From Parabacteroides distasonis ATCC 8503 (GTDB lineage Bacteria > Bacteroidota > Bacteroidia > Bacteroidales > Tannerellaceae), in the NCBI RefSeq assembly GCF_000012845.1, contig NC_009615.1, positions 4,032,501 to 4,096,500 of the forward strand: 64,000 bases of DNA, in the 5' to 3' direction. This document shows positions 17,695 to 27,098 of this stretch, in pieces. The stretch's first letter is position 1. Every line of letters starts with the position of its first letter. The position numbers and the translations under genes were made by a program. Below the pieces are notes generated by a model. It was not told the origin of the DNA. It made no database searches and worked only from the letters and a program-made list of their open reading frames with translations.

Positions 17695-17732
17695 AAACAT
17701 GTGCATGTTTTACTCCAAACACGTACGTGTTT
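17695..17732. repeat. Two 16-bp palindromes with 22 bp spacing
   Basis: AAACATGTGCATGTTT (17695-17710, near-perfect) and AAACACGTACGTGTTT (17717-17732, perfect palindrome) are separated by 6 bp, so their centres are 22 bp apart. They lie about 115 bp upstream of the porX promoter. Confidence 0.8.
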
Positions 17733-17846
17733 TGATGAAAAGTAAAAGTTTTTTGAACCAGTCTCTCTGCCATTCCCAGAATGGTGAGATATTGGCTTCT
17801 TAATATGTTAAAAATCATCCTATATACGAAACATCTCTATAATCCG

Positions 17847-17876
17847 TTGTTATATGAAGGATTATCGATATTTTTG
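17847..17876 (+). promoter_or_regulatory. porX promoter
   Basis: TTG at 17847-17849, 19 bp spacer, TATTTTTG at 17869-17876: a full match to the Bacteroidota housekeeping promoter. Start of RNA is expected near 17883, about 14 bases before ATG 17897. Confidence 0.75.
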
Positions 17877-17896
17877 TAAATAAACTAGGTAAGCAT

Positions 17897-19447
17897 ATGG
17901 CAGCGAAGAAAGACAGAGTACTTTGGGCGGATGACGAGATTGATTTGTTGAAACCGCATATCTTGTTCTTGCAGGACAAAGGGTATGAGGTCGTTCCGGT
18001 GGTGAGCGGGCAAGACGCTATTGACTGCTGTAAGGAACAATCGTTTGATATTATTTTTCTCGATGAGAATATGCCTGGCTTGACTGGGTTGGAGACGCTG
18101 TCGCATATCAAGGAGATCGCTCCGAATGTGCCGGTCGTGATGGTGACTAAAAGTGAGGAGGAAAGTATCATGAATCAGGCGATCGGAAATAAGATCGCGG
18201 ATTATTTGATCAAACCGGTAAATCCCAACCAATTGCTTCTCTCTATCAAGAAGAATGTCCATAAGAACGTGATTATCTCCGAGACGACCACGGTGGGTTA
18301 TCAGCAGGAATTCGGTCGTATTGGTATGCAAATCAATGATTCCTTGACCACAGACGACTGGATGGAGGTCTATAAGAAACTGGTGTACTGGGAACTGGAA
18401 CTGGAAAGCAGCCAAGTGGCAATGACAGATATGCTCCGTATGCAGAAGGAAGAGGCCAATAACGCTTTTGCCAAATTCGTGAAGAAGAATTATGTGGACT
18501 GGATACAGAATCCGGCCGATCGCCCGTTGATGAGCCCCGACCTGTTTAAGAAGAAAGTCTTCCCAATGTTGGATAATGACGAGAAGGTTTTCTTTATATT
18601 GATCGATAATTTCCGGCTGGATCAATGGCGGGTGGTAAAAGAATTGCTTACTGAGTATTTTACGTTTGACGAGAGCTTGTATTATAGCATACTGCCAACC
18701 GCCACGCAATATGCCCGCAACTCCATATTCTCGGGCTTGATGCCTTCGCAAATAGAGCAGATGTTTCCGGATTTGTGGGTGGATGAGGAGAGCGAGGAAG
18801 GTAAGAATTTGAATGAGGCTCCATTGATTCAAACCCAGATCGATCGGTTCCGTAAGAAATATACCTTCTCATATAATAAAGTACACGATTCCCAATATGG
18901 AGAGAAATTGTTGGCTACGATCCCTTCTCTTACTCGTAATCAACTGAATGTGATTGTGCTGAACTTCGTGGATATGCTTTCGCATGCTCGTACGGAGAGT
19001 AAGATGATCCGTGAGTTGGCGCAAAGCGAGGCAGCCTATCGCAGCTTGACTAAATCATGGTTCCAGCACTCTTCTACGCTCGAGTTATTCAAACGAATCG
19101 CCGAGCGGGGAGGAAAAGTAATCGTTACGACCGATCATGGAACGATCCGGGTAACGAATCCGATCAAGGTGATAGGTGATAAGAATACGAATACCAATCT
19201 ACGCTATAAAGTAGGCAAGAACTTGAATTATAACCCGAAAGAGGTATTCGAGATCCGGGATCCGGAAAAAGTAGGACTTCCCTCCCCGAATCTAAGCAGT
19301 AAGTATATTTTCGCCTACGGAGAGAATTTCTTCGCTTATCCGAATAATTATAACTATTACGTATCCTATTATAAAAATACATTCCAGCACGGAGGAATCT
19401 CGATGGAGGAGATGTTGGTGCCGTTTATTACGATGGAACCGAAATGA
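17897..19447 (+). CDS. porX: PorX: response regulator with PglZ phosphodiesterase domain
   Basis: 516-residue cytoplasmic protein. Residues 1-125 are a CheY-type receiver: acidic pair Asp12-Asp13, phospho-acceptor Asp56 in FLDENMPG and Lys85. A helical linker leads to a PglZ domain of the alkaline phosphatase superfamily (residues ~200-510), with FILIDNFRLDQWR, DMLSHART and VTTDHGTIRV carrying metal-binding Asp/His residues. In Porphyromonas gingivalis PorX works with PorY and sigma factor SigP to control type IX secretion genes, and its PglZ domain has been reported to cleave oligonucleotides. It is followed by tsaE, a common neighbour in Bacteroidales. The presence of a T9SS-like substrate at 44,909 fits. 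Confidence 0.93.
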   Translation: MAAKKDRVLWADDEIDLLKPHILFLQDKGYEVVPVVSGQDAIDCCKEQSFDIIFLDENMPGLTGLETLSHIKEIAPNVPVVMVTKSEEESIMNQAIGNKIADYLIKPVNPNQLLLSIKKNVHKNVIISETTTVGYQQEFGRIGMQINDSLTTDDWMEVYKKLVYWELELESSQVAMTDMLRMQKEEANNAFAKFVKKNYVDWIQNPADRPLMSPDLFKKKVFPMLDNDEKVFFILIDNFRLDQWRVVKELLTEYFTFDESLYYSILPTATQYARNSIFSGLMPSQIEQMFPDLWVDEESEEGKNLNEAPLIQTQIDRFRKKYTFSYNKVHDSQYGEKLLATIPSLTRNQLNVIVLNFVDMLSHARTESKMIRELAQSEAAYRSLTKSWFQHSSTLELFKRIAERGGKVIVTTDHGTIRVTNPIKVIGDKNTNTNLRYKVGKNLNYNPKEVFEIRDPEKVGLPSPNLSSKYIFAYGENFFAYPNNYNYYVSYYKNTFQHGGISMEEMLVPFITMEPK

Positions 19448-19462
19448 TAATATGCCGAAAAG

Positions 19463-19492
19463 TTGCGTATATCATAAATATCACGAACTTTG
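19463..19492 (+). promoter_or_regulatory. tsaE promoter
   Basis: TTG at 19463-19465, 19 bp spacer, GAACTTTG at 19485-19492 (one mismatch to TAnnTTTG). Lies in the porX-tsaE gap. Confidence 0.55.
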
Positions 19493-19522
19493 CAGTCCAT
19501 ATAAACTGTAAACACGAATGCT

Positions 19523-19942
19523 ATGAGCATACTGAAAATAGAAAGTTTGGATAAGATCCATGAGGCGGCTAAGGAGTTTATCGCCGGGATGGATGATCGT
19601 ACGGTCTTTGCCTTCTATGGTCCGATGGGGGCCGGTAAGACTACCTTTATCAAGGCGATCTGTGAGGAATTGGGTGTGGAGGATGTGATCAACAGTCCCA
19701 CATTCGCTATTATCAATGAGTACCGTAGCGATACGACGGGAGAATTGATTTATCATTTTGATTTTTACCGGATCAATAAATTGAGTGAGGCGGAGGATAT
19801 CGGAACAGAGGATTATTTCTATAGCGGAGCTTTATGTTTTATCGAATGGCCGGAGAAAATAGATGAGTTGTTGCCCGGAGATGTGGTAGATGTAACGATC
19901 TCGGAGAATCCGGACGGTTCACGTACTGTAGAGGTTAAGTAA
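19523..19942 (+). CDS. tsaE: tRNA threonylcarbamoyladenosine biosynthesis ATPase TsaE
   Basis: 139-residue P-loop ATPase required with TsaB, TsaC and TsaD to make N6-threonylcarbamoyladenosine at position 37 of ANN-decoding tRNAs. The Walker A motif is [10 protein letters not shown] (residues ~33-42), followed by the family signatures [10 protein letters not shown] and HFDFYRI and a Walker-B-like [10 protein letters not shown]. Length is typical. It lies 75 bp after porX and 4 bp before a small membrane-protein gene, so it probably shares a transcript with the latter. Confidence 0.95.
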   Translation: MSILKIESLDKIHEAAKEFIAGMDDRTVFAFYGPMGAGKTTFIKAICEELGVEDVINSPTFAIINEYRSDTTGELIYHFDFYRINKLSEAEDIGTEDYFYSGALCFIEWPEKIDELLPGDVVDVTISENPDGSRTVEVK

Positions 19943-19946
19943 GTCT

Positions 19947-20159
19947 ATGGATCCTTCCGAATACTTTATCTTATCCTTGTTTATCGCTTTGGGATTGTTC
20001 TCAATCGTAGCGGCGATCTGTAATTTTGATTGGTACTTTAAAACCAGCGGGGCGATGACTTTCGTGAACTGGTTCGGTCGTGGCGGCGCACGTATCTTCT
20101 ATGCGTTGTTGGGAATCGGGCTGATCGCTTGTGGGGCGCTGGGACTTATGTATTGGTGA
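19947..20159 (+). CDS. Small membrane protein, Imm17-like
   Basis: 70 residues with two hydrophobic segments (about 8-26 and 48-69) separated by a loop containing WYFKTSGAMTFVNWFGRGGARIFY. The pattern resembles the Imm17 family, predicted from genome context elsewhere to be immunity proteins of polymorphic toxin systems. No toxin or secretion gene is adjacent here; it starts 4 bp after tsaE. The Imm17 label is from remembered family pattern and the function is unproven. Confidence 0.6.
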   Translation: MDPSEYFILSLFIALGLFSIVAAICNFDWYFKTSGAMTFVNWFGRGGARIFYALLGIGLIACGALGLMYW

Positions 20160-20209
20160 TAAAAAGTAAATTACACTTACTTGTCCTAGTAAGTATAATC
20201 AAAATGCCT

Positions 20210-20251
20210 AAGTAAGTATAACTTCGTTGTCTGATGAAGTTATACTTACTT
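20210..20251. terminator. Bidirectional terminator hairpin
   Basis: Perfect 16-bp inverted repeat (20210-20225 with 20236-20251, loop 10) between the convergent small membrane-protein gene and rnr. A weaker hairpin (ACTTACT/AGTAAGT, 20175-20194) precedes it. Confidence 0.8.
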
Positions 20252-20262
20252 TGAGAAAGGCC

Positions 20263-22449
20263 CTATTCCGCTAATTGGAAATCAAGTTGTTTACGTTCCA
20301 AATTCGCTTGCGCTACTTTGATAGTGATAGGGTCTCCCAAACGATATTGACGTTTCTTGCGACGGCCCAATAAACAATAATTCTTCTCATCAAACTCATA
20401 GTAATCATCATCCAGATCACGGATTGGTACAAGCCCCTCGCATTTATTCTCGTTCAGTTCTACGTAAAGTCCCCATTCGGTGACACCGGAGATAACGCCG
20501 TCGAATGCCATGCCGAGCTTATCCTGCATGAATTCTACTTGCTTATATTTGATGGATGCACGCTCTGCGTTGGCGGCGACTTGCTCCATGCTGGAACAAT
20601 GATCGCATAAATCCTCATACTTCTTTTGTATAACGCTACGGCCACCAGCTAGATAACGTTCCAGCAATCGGTGTACCATCATATCCGGATAACGGCGGAT
20701 AGGAGAGGTGAAATGTGTATAGTATTCGAAAGCCAAGCCATAGTGGCCGATATTCTCCGTGGAGTAACGGGCCTTTTGCATGGCACGGATCGCCACTGTC
20801 TCGATCAAGTTCTCTTCCGGCTTTCCTTGTACATTGTCCAATAAGGAGTTGATTCCTTTGGAGACATCCGTCTTCGTGCCGTCTGTTTTCAACTTATAGC
20901 CGAAGCGACGGATAAAAGAGGCGAAATTCTCCATTTTATCTGGGTCCGGAAGCTCATGGATACGATAAACAAATGTCTTCTTAGTCTTTCCTTTAGGAGG
21001 ACGGCCCACGAACTCGGCTACGGTACGGTTTGCCAATAGCATGAACTCCTCGATTAACTTATTAGCGTCTTTTGAGACCTTGAAATAAACACGGACTGGT
21101 TTCCCTTGTTCGTCGATCTCGAATTTAACCTCATAACGGTCGAAGTTGATAGCGCCACTCTTGAAACGGCGTTCCCGCAATTTCTTGGCAAGGTCGTTCA
21201 AGGCTAGAATCTCCTCTTTATAATCTCCCTCGCCGGTTTCGATCACCTCTTGTGCTTCCTCATAGGTAAAGCGGCGGTCGCTCTTGATGATCGTGCGGCA
21301 GATCCGGGAGTTTTGTACCACGGCATCGCTATTTAGTTCGAAGACAGCGGAGAAGCATAATTTTTCCTCGTCAGGACGTAAAGAGCATATTTGGTTACAA
21401 AGTCGCTCAGGAAGCATCGGTATCGTACGGTCTACCAGATAAACGGAAGTCGCACGGCTTTGCGCCTCTTTATCGATGACACCGTCCGTTTTCACATAAT
21501 GTGTTACGTCGGCGATATGTACGCCAACCTCCCAGTTCCCGTTATCCAAACGGCGTGCGGAAAGGGCGTCGTCGAAGTCTTTCGCGTCCTTCGGGTCGAT
21601 CGTGAAGGTTGTTATCCCCCGGAAATCCTCCCGGTTCTCAATTTCCTCCGGAGAGATCGCTTCCGGGATCTTATCCGCCGCTTTTTCTACCGAGGAAGGA
21701 TATTTGTAAGGCAATCCGAATTCGGCAAGGATCGCGTGCATCTCGGCGGTATTCTGTCCGGCGATACCTAATATATCGATGACCTCACCCAGTGGATTCT
21801 TGGCTTCATCCGGCCATTCCACGATACGTACGATCGCTTTGTCGCCGTTCTTGCCCCCTTTCAGTTTATCCTTAGGGATGAAAATATCGTTAGCCAACGT
21901 CTTGTTTTCCGTAATCAAGAAGGCAAAGCCTTTAGCTACTTGAAGTTTACCTACGAAAGTACGCTCCTTGCTCTCAAGGATTTCCACGACCTCACCTTCC
22001 GGCTCGGCACCTTTACGTTTGGCGAAAAGCTGTACTTTCACTTTGTCTCCATCCATGGCATGCCCGGAATTACGTTCAGCGATAAATACCGGCGTACCTC
22101 CGTCTTCAGGGATGAAAGAATTCTTTCCATTGCTGCGGCGTGCGAAAGTTCCTACGGCTAGGGTTCCCAATCCGTTGAGACGGTAACGGCCACGGTCGAT
22201 CTCGGTGATGATATCTTCGGCGGACAAATCATACAGGATGTCTACCACCTGCAATTTCTGCACTTGGTTCTCGACTCCGATGATCTTGCTGATTTGTTTA
22301 TAGTTGAAAGGTTCCTTGGGAGAGGATTGGAAAACGGAAATGATGGCTTGGATCATCGCTTCTTTTTTCATACGTTTACCAACACCCTTTTCCTTTTTTC
22401 CTTTTTTCTCCTTGTTGTTATCTTTTTTTGCTGGTCTATTCTTTGCCAT
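20263..22449 (-). CDS. rnr: Ribonuclease R
   Basis: 728-residue 3'-5' exoribonuclease of the RNB family that degrades structured RNA. Order: basic N-terminal tail (residues 1-30, KKDNNKEKKGKKEKG), winged-helix region, two cold-shock domains (~80-230), RNB catalytic domain (~260-590) with the metal-binding block IDPKDAKDFDDALS and HIADVTHYV, and a C-terminal S1 domain (MAFDGVISGVTEWGLYVEL). Length is normal for the family. Monocistronic and convergent with the tsaE transcript; a GC-rich palindrome lies in its upstream region. Confidence 0.95.
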   Translation of the reverse strand: MAKNRPAKKDNNKEKKGKKEKGVGKRMKKEAMIQAIISVFQSSPKEPFNYKQISKIIGVENQVQKLQVVDILYDLSAEDIITEIDRGRYRLNGLGTLAVGTFARRSNGKNSFIPEDGGTPVFIAERNSGHAMDGDKVKVQLFAKRKGAEPEGEVVEILESKERTFVGKLQVAKGFAFLITENKTLANDIFIPKDKLKGGKNGDKAIVRIVEWPDEAKNPLGEVIDILGIAGQNTAEMHAILAEFGLPYKYPSSVEKAADKIPEAISPEEIENREDFRGITTFTIDPKDAKDFDDALSARRLDNGNWEVGVHIADVTHYVKTDGVIDKEAQSRATSVYLVDRTIPMLPERLCNQICSLRPDEEKLCFSAVFELNSDAVVQNSRICRTIIKSDRRFTYEEAQEVIETGEGDYKEEILALNDLAKKLRERRFKSGAINFDRYEVKFEIDEQGKPVRVYFKVSKDANKLIEEFMLLANRTVAEFVGRPPKGKTKKTFVYRIHELPDPDKMENFASFIRRFGYKLKTDGTKTDVSKGINSLLDNVQGKPEENLIETVAIRAMQKARYSTENIGHYGLAFEYYTHFTSPIRRYPDMMVHRLLERYLAGGRSVIQKKYEDLCDHCSSMEQVAANAERASIKYKQVEFMQDKLGMAFDGVISGVTEWGLYVELNENKCEGLVPIRDLDDDYYEFDEKNYCLLGRRKKRQYRLGDPITIKVAQANLERKQLDFQLAE

Positions 22450-22480
22450 TCTGTATAATTATTTGCATTTGTTTTTGTGG

Positions 22481-22500
22481 AGACGGGGCACGCCTCGTCT
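22481..22500. repeat. GC-rich palindrome, dispersed family copy 1
   Basis: AGACGGGGCACGCCTCGTCT pairs at 8 of 10 positions (plus one G-T) with itself. Related GGGGCAYGCCCC-type palindromes occur at 42,023 and 47,743. It lies 32 bases upstream of the rnr start codon. Confidence 0.6.
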
Positions 22501-22587
22501 TTTGCACGCCATGTCTACAAAGGAAACAATTTAAATTGATATTTGGTTGACAATTGTGTTAATTAGATTTATTAAGCTCGCGGATTC

Positions 22588-23535
22588 TTAATGGAAACAA
22601 TTCGCCGGCACCCCTTTCGCTCCGGGCTTGCAACAGAATACGCTACCGCTTAGTGGATATTCCTCAAGCTGTTCCTCACTCAATCCAGCACGGGCGGTCG
22701 TTATATAAAGCGTGTCGAGCTTATCCCCTCCAAAAGCGCATGACGCTACGTGGGGGGCCGGTACGACAATTTTTGTCAACAGGTCGCCGGTATAGGGATT
22801 GTAACAATAAACACCGCCACCTCCCCATTGAGCCACCCAAAGGTTGTCGTTGCAATCTATCGTCATTCCATCCGGGGAGCCGGTGCCCTCGGGTATATTT
22901 ACGGCTACGCCATCGTACAATATGTCACCGGAGCTATCGTCATACCGGAAACGTATGATCTTACGGGTAGGTGTGTCGTTGTAATACATGTATTTCTTGT
23001 TGGCGGACCATACGATCCCATTGGAGATCGTGACTTTTGTCAACTTTGTTTCGACGGTTCCGTCTGCCCATACACAATAAAGGCTGGCAGCCCCTTTAGG
23101 CGCTCCAAATCCCATGGTGCCGATCCATAAGCGTCCGGACGGGTCGCATTTCCCATCGTTGCAACGAATCTTCCCGTTATTGTCCGGGATTGGGGCGATA
23201 GATGTCGTGTTCCCATCCGTTAGGTTTACACGTATGATCTCGTTTTGTAAAGCGACGACTACCGTACTGTCCGTTTCCGGTACTACGGTAGAGACCATGC
23301 GGTCGAACTGCCATGAACGGCAATTTTGCAAGTCCGGTATATACTCATATAACGTCTTTCCTTCAATATCTACCCAGAAAAGTGTATTGCGATCGGGATG
23401 CCAAATCGATCCCTCCCCTGTAGTAGCTTCCGCCCGAAACGCCAGATCGGGGCTGATTATAATAGGATCGTTTATACAAGAGGTTCCTTCAAACATGATA
23501 AATGCCAATATTAATTTAATAACTATTTTTTTCAT
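22588..23535 (-). CDS. SMP-30/gluconolactonase-like lipoprotein
   Basis: 315-residue predicted lipoprotein (hydrophobic segment 1-19, lipobox-like TSC at Cys20). The body is a six-bladed beta-propeller of the SMP-30/regucalcin/gluconolactonase family: GEGSIWHPDRNTLFWVDIEG, NDGKCDPSGRLWIGTMGFG, ISNGIVWSANKKYMYYNDT and GSPDGMTIDCNDNLWVAQWG give the repeated blade motifs and the metal-binding Glu, Asn and Asp residues. Likely a sugar-lactone hydrolase acting outside the cytoplasm; substrate not predictable. Divergent from the GNAT gene. Confidence 0.85.
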   Translation of the reverse strand: MKKIVIKLILAFIMFEGTSCINDPIIISPDLAFRAEATTGEGSIWHPDRNTLFWVDIEGKTLYEYIPDLQNCRSWQFDRMVSTVVPETDSTVVVALQNEIIRVNLTDGNTTSIAPIPDNNGKIRCNDGKCDPSGRLWIGTMGFGAPKGAASLYCVWADGTVETKLTKVTISNGIVWSANKKYMYYNDTPTRKIIRFRYDDSSGDILYDGVAVNIPEGTGSPDGMTIDCNDNLWVAQWGGGGVYCYNPYTGDLLTKIVVPAPHVASCAFGGDKLDTLYITTARAGLSEEQLEEYPLSGSVFCCKPGAKGVPANCFH

Positions 23536-23558
23536 GGTATGCTATGAATCTGAGTTTA

Positions 23559-23566
23559 CAAAGGTA
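23559..23566 (-). promoter_or_regulatory. -7 element for the SMP-30 gene
   Basis: TACCTTTG on the minus strand, about 24 bases upstream of the start codon at 23535; the -33 region is only T-rich. Confidence 0.45.
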
Positions 23567-23606
23567 TAAATTTGTTTTATAATGCCATGATAAAAGATTA
23601 TTTATG

Positions 23607-23614
23607 TAACTTTG
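23607..23614 (+). promoter_or_regulatory. -7 element for the GNAT-parE-coaD operon
   Basis: TAACTTTG on the plus strand, 20 bases before ATG 23635. No clear -33 element. Confidence 0.45.
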
Positions 23615-23634
23615 CCGCTTAAATAAAATTACCG

Positions 23635-24762
23635 ATGAGCGTAGAGATAAGAGAAGTTACCAGTAAGAAGGAGCTTAAGAAGTTTGTCAAGTTCAATATC
23701 GAATTATACAAGGGTAATCCCTATCACGTACCGGGTTTAATAGAGGAAGAGATGATGACGCTGGATAAGAAGAAAAATCCGGCGTTCGAGGTGTGCGACG
23801 CTATTTACTTCCTTGCCTATAAGGACGGGAAGGTGGTAGGCCGTATCGCCGGTATGGTGAATCGCCCGAGTAACGAGGCTTGGGGACAGAAACGTGCCCG
23901 CTTTGGTTTCGTTGATTTTATTGATGATGACGAGGTGGTTGATGCCCTTTTTGGCGCTGTCGAGAAATGGGCCCGCGAACAAGGCATGGAGGAGATCCAC
24001 GGTCCGATGGGCTTTACCGATATGGATCACGAGGGTATGTTGATCGAGGGTTTCGATCAGATCGGTACGATGGCTACAATTTATAATTATCCCTATTACC
24101 CCAAGCAAGTGGAGCGTATCGGATACGGAAAGGATCAAGATTGGCATGAATTTAAGATCTATATACCGGATGGCGTTCCTGAGAAGCACTTGCGTATCGG
24201 TGAGATCGTGAAGAAGAAATACGGATTGAAGGTGCTGAAGTTCAAGAACGCTAAGGAGATTATGCCTTACGCCCGTCCGGTATTCCATACATTGAATGCG
24301 GCTTTCGCTCCCTTGTATGGTTTCGCGCAATTGACCGAGAAGCAGATCGATTATTATATCAATATGTATATCCCTATGCTGCGTTATGATTTGGTAACGC
24401 TGATCGTAAGGGAAGAGGATAATGCGGTGGTTGGCTTTGGCATCTCCCTGCCCAACCTATCGAGAGCCTTACAAAAGGCTCGTGGGCATATGTTACCCTT
24501 CGGGTGGATTCATTTGCTGAAAGCGTTGAAGAGCAAACCGAAAGTAATCGACCTGTATTTGACAGGAGTTTTGCCGGAATATCAAAGTAAAGGCGTGAAC
24601 GCTTTATTATTTAATGACTTGATTCCGGTCTATAAGCGTATCGGTGCCGTTTACGCCGAGAGTAACCCGGAGCTGGAGACGAATAGCGCCGTACAAGCGC
24701 AATGGGATTATTTCAAGCGAGAGCATCATAAATCAAGAAGAGCGTATATTAAAAAGTTATAA
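23635..24762 (+). CDS. GNAT-type acetyltransferase-like protein
   Basis: 375-residue cytoplasmic protein of a family widespread in Bacteroidota, labelled variously as N-acetyltransferase or (probably wrongly) GTP cyclohydrolase. The N-terminal part ([20 protein letters not shown] region) and the C-terminal part ([25 protein letters not shown]) both look like GNAT beta4-alpha3 acetyl-CoA sites, suggesting a double GNAT fold. Conserved middle motif [19 protein letters not shown]. The substrate is unknown. It is 5 bp upstream of parE and therefore co-transcribed with it. Confidence 0.7.
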   Translation: MSVEIREVTSKKELKKFVKFNIELYKGNPYHVPGLIEEEMMTLDKKKNPAFEVCDAIYFLAYKDGKVVGRIAGMVNRPSNEAWGQKRARFGFVDFIDDDEVVDALFGAVEKWAREQGMEEIHGPMGFTDMDHEGMLIEGFDQIGTMATIYNYPYYPKQVERIGYGKDQDWHEFKIYIPDGVPEKHLRIGEIVKKKYGLKVLKFKNAKEIMPYARPVFHTLNAAFAPLYGFAQLTEKQIDYYINMYIPMLRYDLVTLIVREEDNAVVGFGISLPNLSRALQKARGHMLPFGWIHLLKALKSKPKVIDLYLTGVLPEYQSKGVNALLFNDLIPVYKRIGAVYAESNPELETNSAVQAQWDYFKREHHKSRRAYIKKL

Positions 24763-24767
24763 GAGAT

Positions 24768-26633
24768 ATGGATGAGCTGAATTCAACGATACAACAACCT
24801 ACGGAATATAACGATGATGACATCAAGACACTGGACTGGATGGAGCATATCCGCCGGCGTCCCGGTATGTATATCGGAAAACTGGGGGACGGTAGCTATG
24901 CCGATGATGGTATCTATGTGTTGTTGAAGGAGGTGCTGGATAACTCTATCGACGAGTACATGATGGGGTATGGCAAAAGTATCGAGGTGACTATCGAGGA
25001 AGGTACGGTAGCCGTGCGGGATTATGGCCGTGGTGTCCCTCTGGGTAAGGTCGTGGATGTGTCTAGCAAGATGAATACCGGCGCTAAATACGATAGCAAG
25101 GCGTTTAAGAAATCCGTGGGTTTGAATGGTGTGGGTATCAAGGCGGTGAATGCCTTGAGTAGTTATTTCTTGATAACCAGCTACCGTGACGGAGAGTGTA
25201 AGCGGGTGGAATATAGTAAGGCGATCGTCACGGAGGAATCGGATATCCAACCGACCGGGGAGGCGAACGGTACGCAGGTGTTTTTTGTCCCGGATCGGGA
25301 GATCTTTAAGGATTATCATTATAAGGACGAGTTTATCGAGGGGCTATTAAAGAACTATGTCTTCTTGAACTCGGGACTTTCCATTATTTACAACGGCAAG
25401 CGTTTCTATTCCCGCAACGGTCTGGTGGATTTGTTGAACGAGAATATGACCACCGAGCCTCTTTACCCGATCATCCACCTGAAAGGGGAGGATATAGAGG
25501 TGGTTATCACGCATAGCAACCAATATGGAGAGGAATATTATTCGTTCGTGAACGGCCAGCATACCACCCAAGGCGGTACGCACCTTTCTGCTTTCAAGGA
25601 GTCTATAGGCCGTGTCATCAAGGAATATTACAATAAGAATTTCGAGTATTCGGATATTCGTGCGGGTATCGTGGCCGCTATCAGCATAAAAGTGGAGGAG
25701 CCTGTATTCGAGAGCCAGACAAAGACCAAGCTCGGTTCGAAAGATATAGGACCGGACGGCCCTACGGTAGCGAAGTTTATCGGTGATTTCATCAAGAATG
25801 ACCTGGATAACTATTTGCATAAGAATATGGAGACTTCGGAGCTTTTGCTGAAGAAGATCTTGGAGTCCGAGAAAGAGCGCAAGGCGATCGCCGGTGTTAC
25901 GAAGCTGGCCCGCGAGCGTGCGAAGAAAGCGAATTTACATAATAAGAAACTAAGGGATTGCCGGATTCACCTGACCGACTCGAAAGGGGATTTGCTAGAG
26001 GAAAGCAGTATCTTTATCACGGAGGGTGACTCGGCTAGCGGTTCTATCACGAAGAGCCGTAACCCGAATTACCAAGCTGTATTTAGTTTGAGGGGTAAGC
26101 CTTTGAATAGTTATGGCTTGACAAAGAAGATCGTTTACGAGAACGAGGAGTTTAACTTGCTTCAAGCGGCCTTGAATATTGAGGATGGCTTGGAAGGTTT
26201 GCGGTATAATAAGGTGATTATCGCGACAGATGCCGATGTGGACGGGATGCATATCCGTTTATTGTTGATTACCTTCTTCTTGCAATTCTTCCCCGATTTG
26301 ATTAAGCGTAATCATGTTTATATCTTGCAAACCCCGTTATTCCGGGTACGTAACCGGCAGAAGACGTGGTATTGTTATTCAGAGGAGGAACGCTTGGCTG
26401 CCATAGCCGCTGCCGGGAAGAATCCGGAGATCACCCGATTCAAAGGTCTGGGAGAGATCTCTCCCGATGAGTTCAAGCATTTTATCGGCAAGGATATACG
26501 CCTTGATCCGGTGACAATGAAGAAAGAGGACCTCGTGAAAGATATGCTCGAGTTCTATATGGGGAAGAATACCATGGAGCGACAGAACTTTATTATCGAT
26601 AACTTAGTGGTTGAAGAAGATGTCATCAATTGA
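24768..26633 (+). CDS. parE: DNA topoisomerase IV subunit B
   Basis: 621-residue ATPase subunit of a type IIA topoisomerase that decatenates chromosomes with ParC. The GHKL ATPase domain shows the Asn/Glu block [22 protein letters not shown] and [15 protein letters not shown]; the Toprim domain shows [11 protein letters not shown] and [13 protein letters not shown]. Length and RRPGMYIG start motif fit ParE; GyrB from Bacteroidota is usually slightly longer, and I judge ParE from the overall form and from the conserved parE-coaD-protease order. The last 14 bases overlap coaD. The parC gene is not in the window. Confidence 0.9.
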   Translation: MDELNSTIQQPTEYNDDDIKTLDWMEHIRRRPGMYIGKLGDGSYADDGIYVLLKEVLDNSIDEYMMGYGKSIEVTIEEGTVAVRDYGRGVPLGKVVDVSSKMNTGAKYDSKAFKKSVGLNGVGIKAVNALSSYFLITSYRDGECKRVEYSKAIVTEESDIQPTGEANGTQVFFVPDREIFKDYHYKDEFIEGLLKNYVFLNSGLSIIYNGKRFYSRNGLVDLLNENMTTEPLYPIIHLKGEDIEVVITHSNQYGEEYYSFVNGQHTTQGGTHLSAFKESIGRVIKEYYNKNFEYSDIRAGIVAAISIKVEEPVFESQTKTKLGSKDIGPDGPTVAKFIGDFIKNDLDNYLHKNMETSELLLKKILESEKERKAIAGVTKLARERAKKANLHNKKLRDCRIHLTDSKGDLLEESSIFITEGDSASGSITKSRNPNYQAVFSLRGKPLNSYGLTKKIVYENEEFNLLQAALNIEDGLEGLRYNKVIIATDADVDGMHIRLLLITFFLQFFPDLIKRNHVYILQTPLFRVRNRQKTWYCYSEEERLAAIAAAGKNPEITRFKGLGEISPDEFKHFIGKDIRLDPVTMKKEDLVKDMLEFYMGKNTMERQNFIIDNLVVEEDVIN

Positions 26634-27093
26634 AAATAAACGTATTGCGCTTTTTCCCGGTACCTTCGATCCTTTTACGATCGGGCATCAATCCTTGGTA
26701 AGGCGTGGGTTGGAACTGGTGGACGAGATCGTGATCTCGATCGGTATCAACGATAAGAAGCTTACCTATTTCTCCTTGGAGAAGCGGATGGAAGCGATCT
26801 GGAATCTATACAAGGATAATCCAAGGGTGAAAGTCATGTCATATAATCAATTGACGGTGGATTTCGCTAAAGAGGTTGGAGCCGGCTTTATCTTAAGAGG
26901 AATCCGTACGGTCAATGATTTCGAATATGAGAAGACGATCGCGGACGTGAATCGTAAGTTGACGGGTATCGAGACTTTTATCTTGTTTACGGAACCGGAG
27001 CATACGCATATTAGCTCAAGTATTGTCCGTGAGTTGTTACGCTACGGCAAAGACATTTCCCAATTCGTCCCTAAAGAGACGAGATTGTATTGA
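26620..27093 (+). CDS. coaD: Phosphopantetheine adenylyltransferase
   Basis: 157-residue enzyme that transfers AMP from ATP to 4'-phosphopantetheine, the penultimate step of coenzyme A synthesis. The nucleotidyltransferase signature is present: [15 protein letters not shown] with the TxGH motif, and ISSSIVREL near the C-terminus. I start at ATG 26620 rather than the TTG at 26611; the gene overlaps parE by 14 bp, which implies translational coupling. Length is typical. Confidence 0.95.
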   Translation: MSSIENKRIALFPGTFDPFTIGHQSLVRRGLELVDEIVISIGINDKKLTYFSLEKRMEAIWNLYKDNPRVKVMSYNQLTVDFAKEVGAGFILRGIRTVNDFEYEKTIADVNRKLTGIETFILFTEPEHTHISSSIVRELLRYGKDISQFVPKETRLY

Positions 27094-27098
27094 AAATT

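Noticed and set aside
20175..20251. A sixth 22-23 bp palindrome array
   Set aside because: The two hairpins have centres 46 bp apart (twice 23) but no palindrome lies at the midpoint; a plain terminator explains them.
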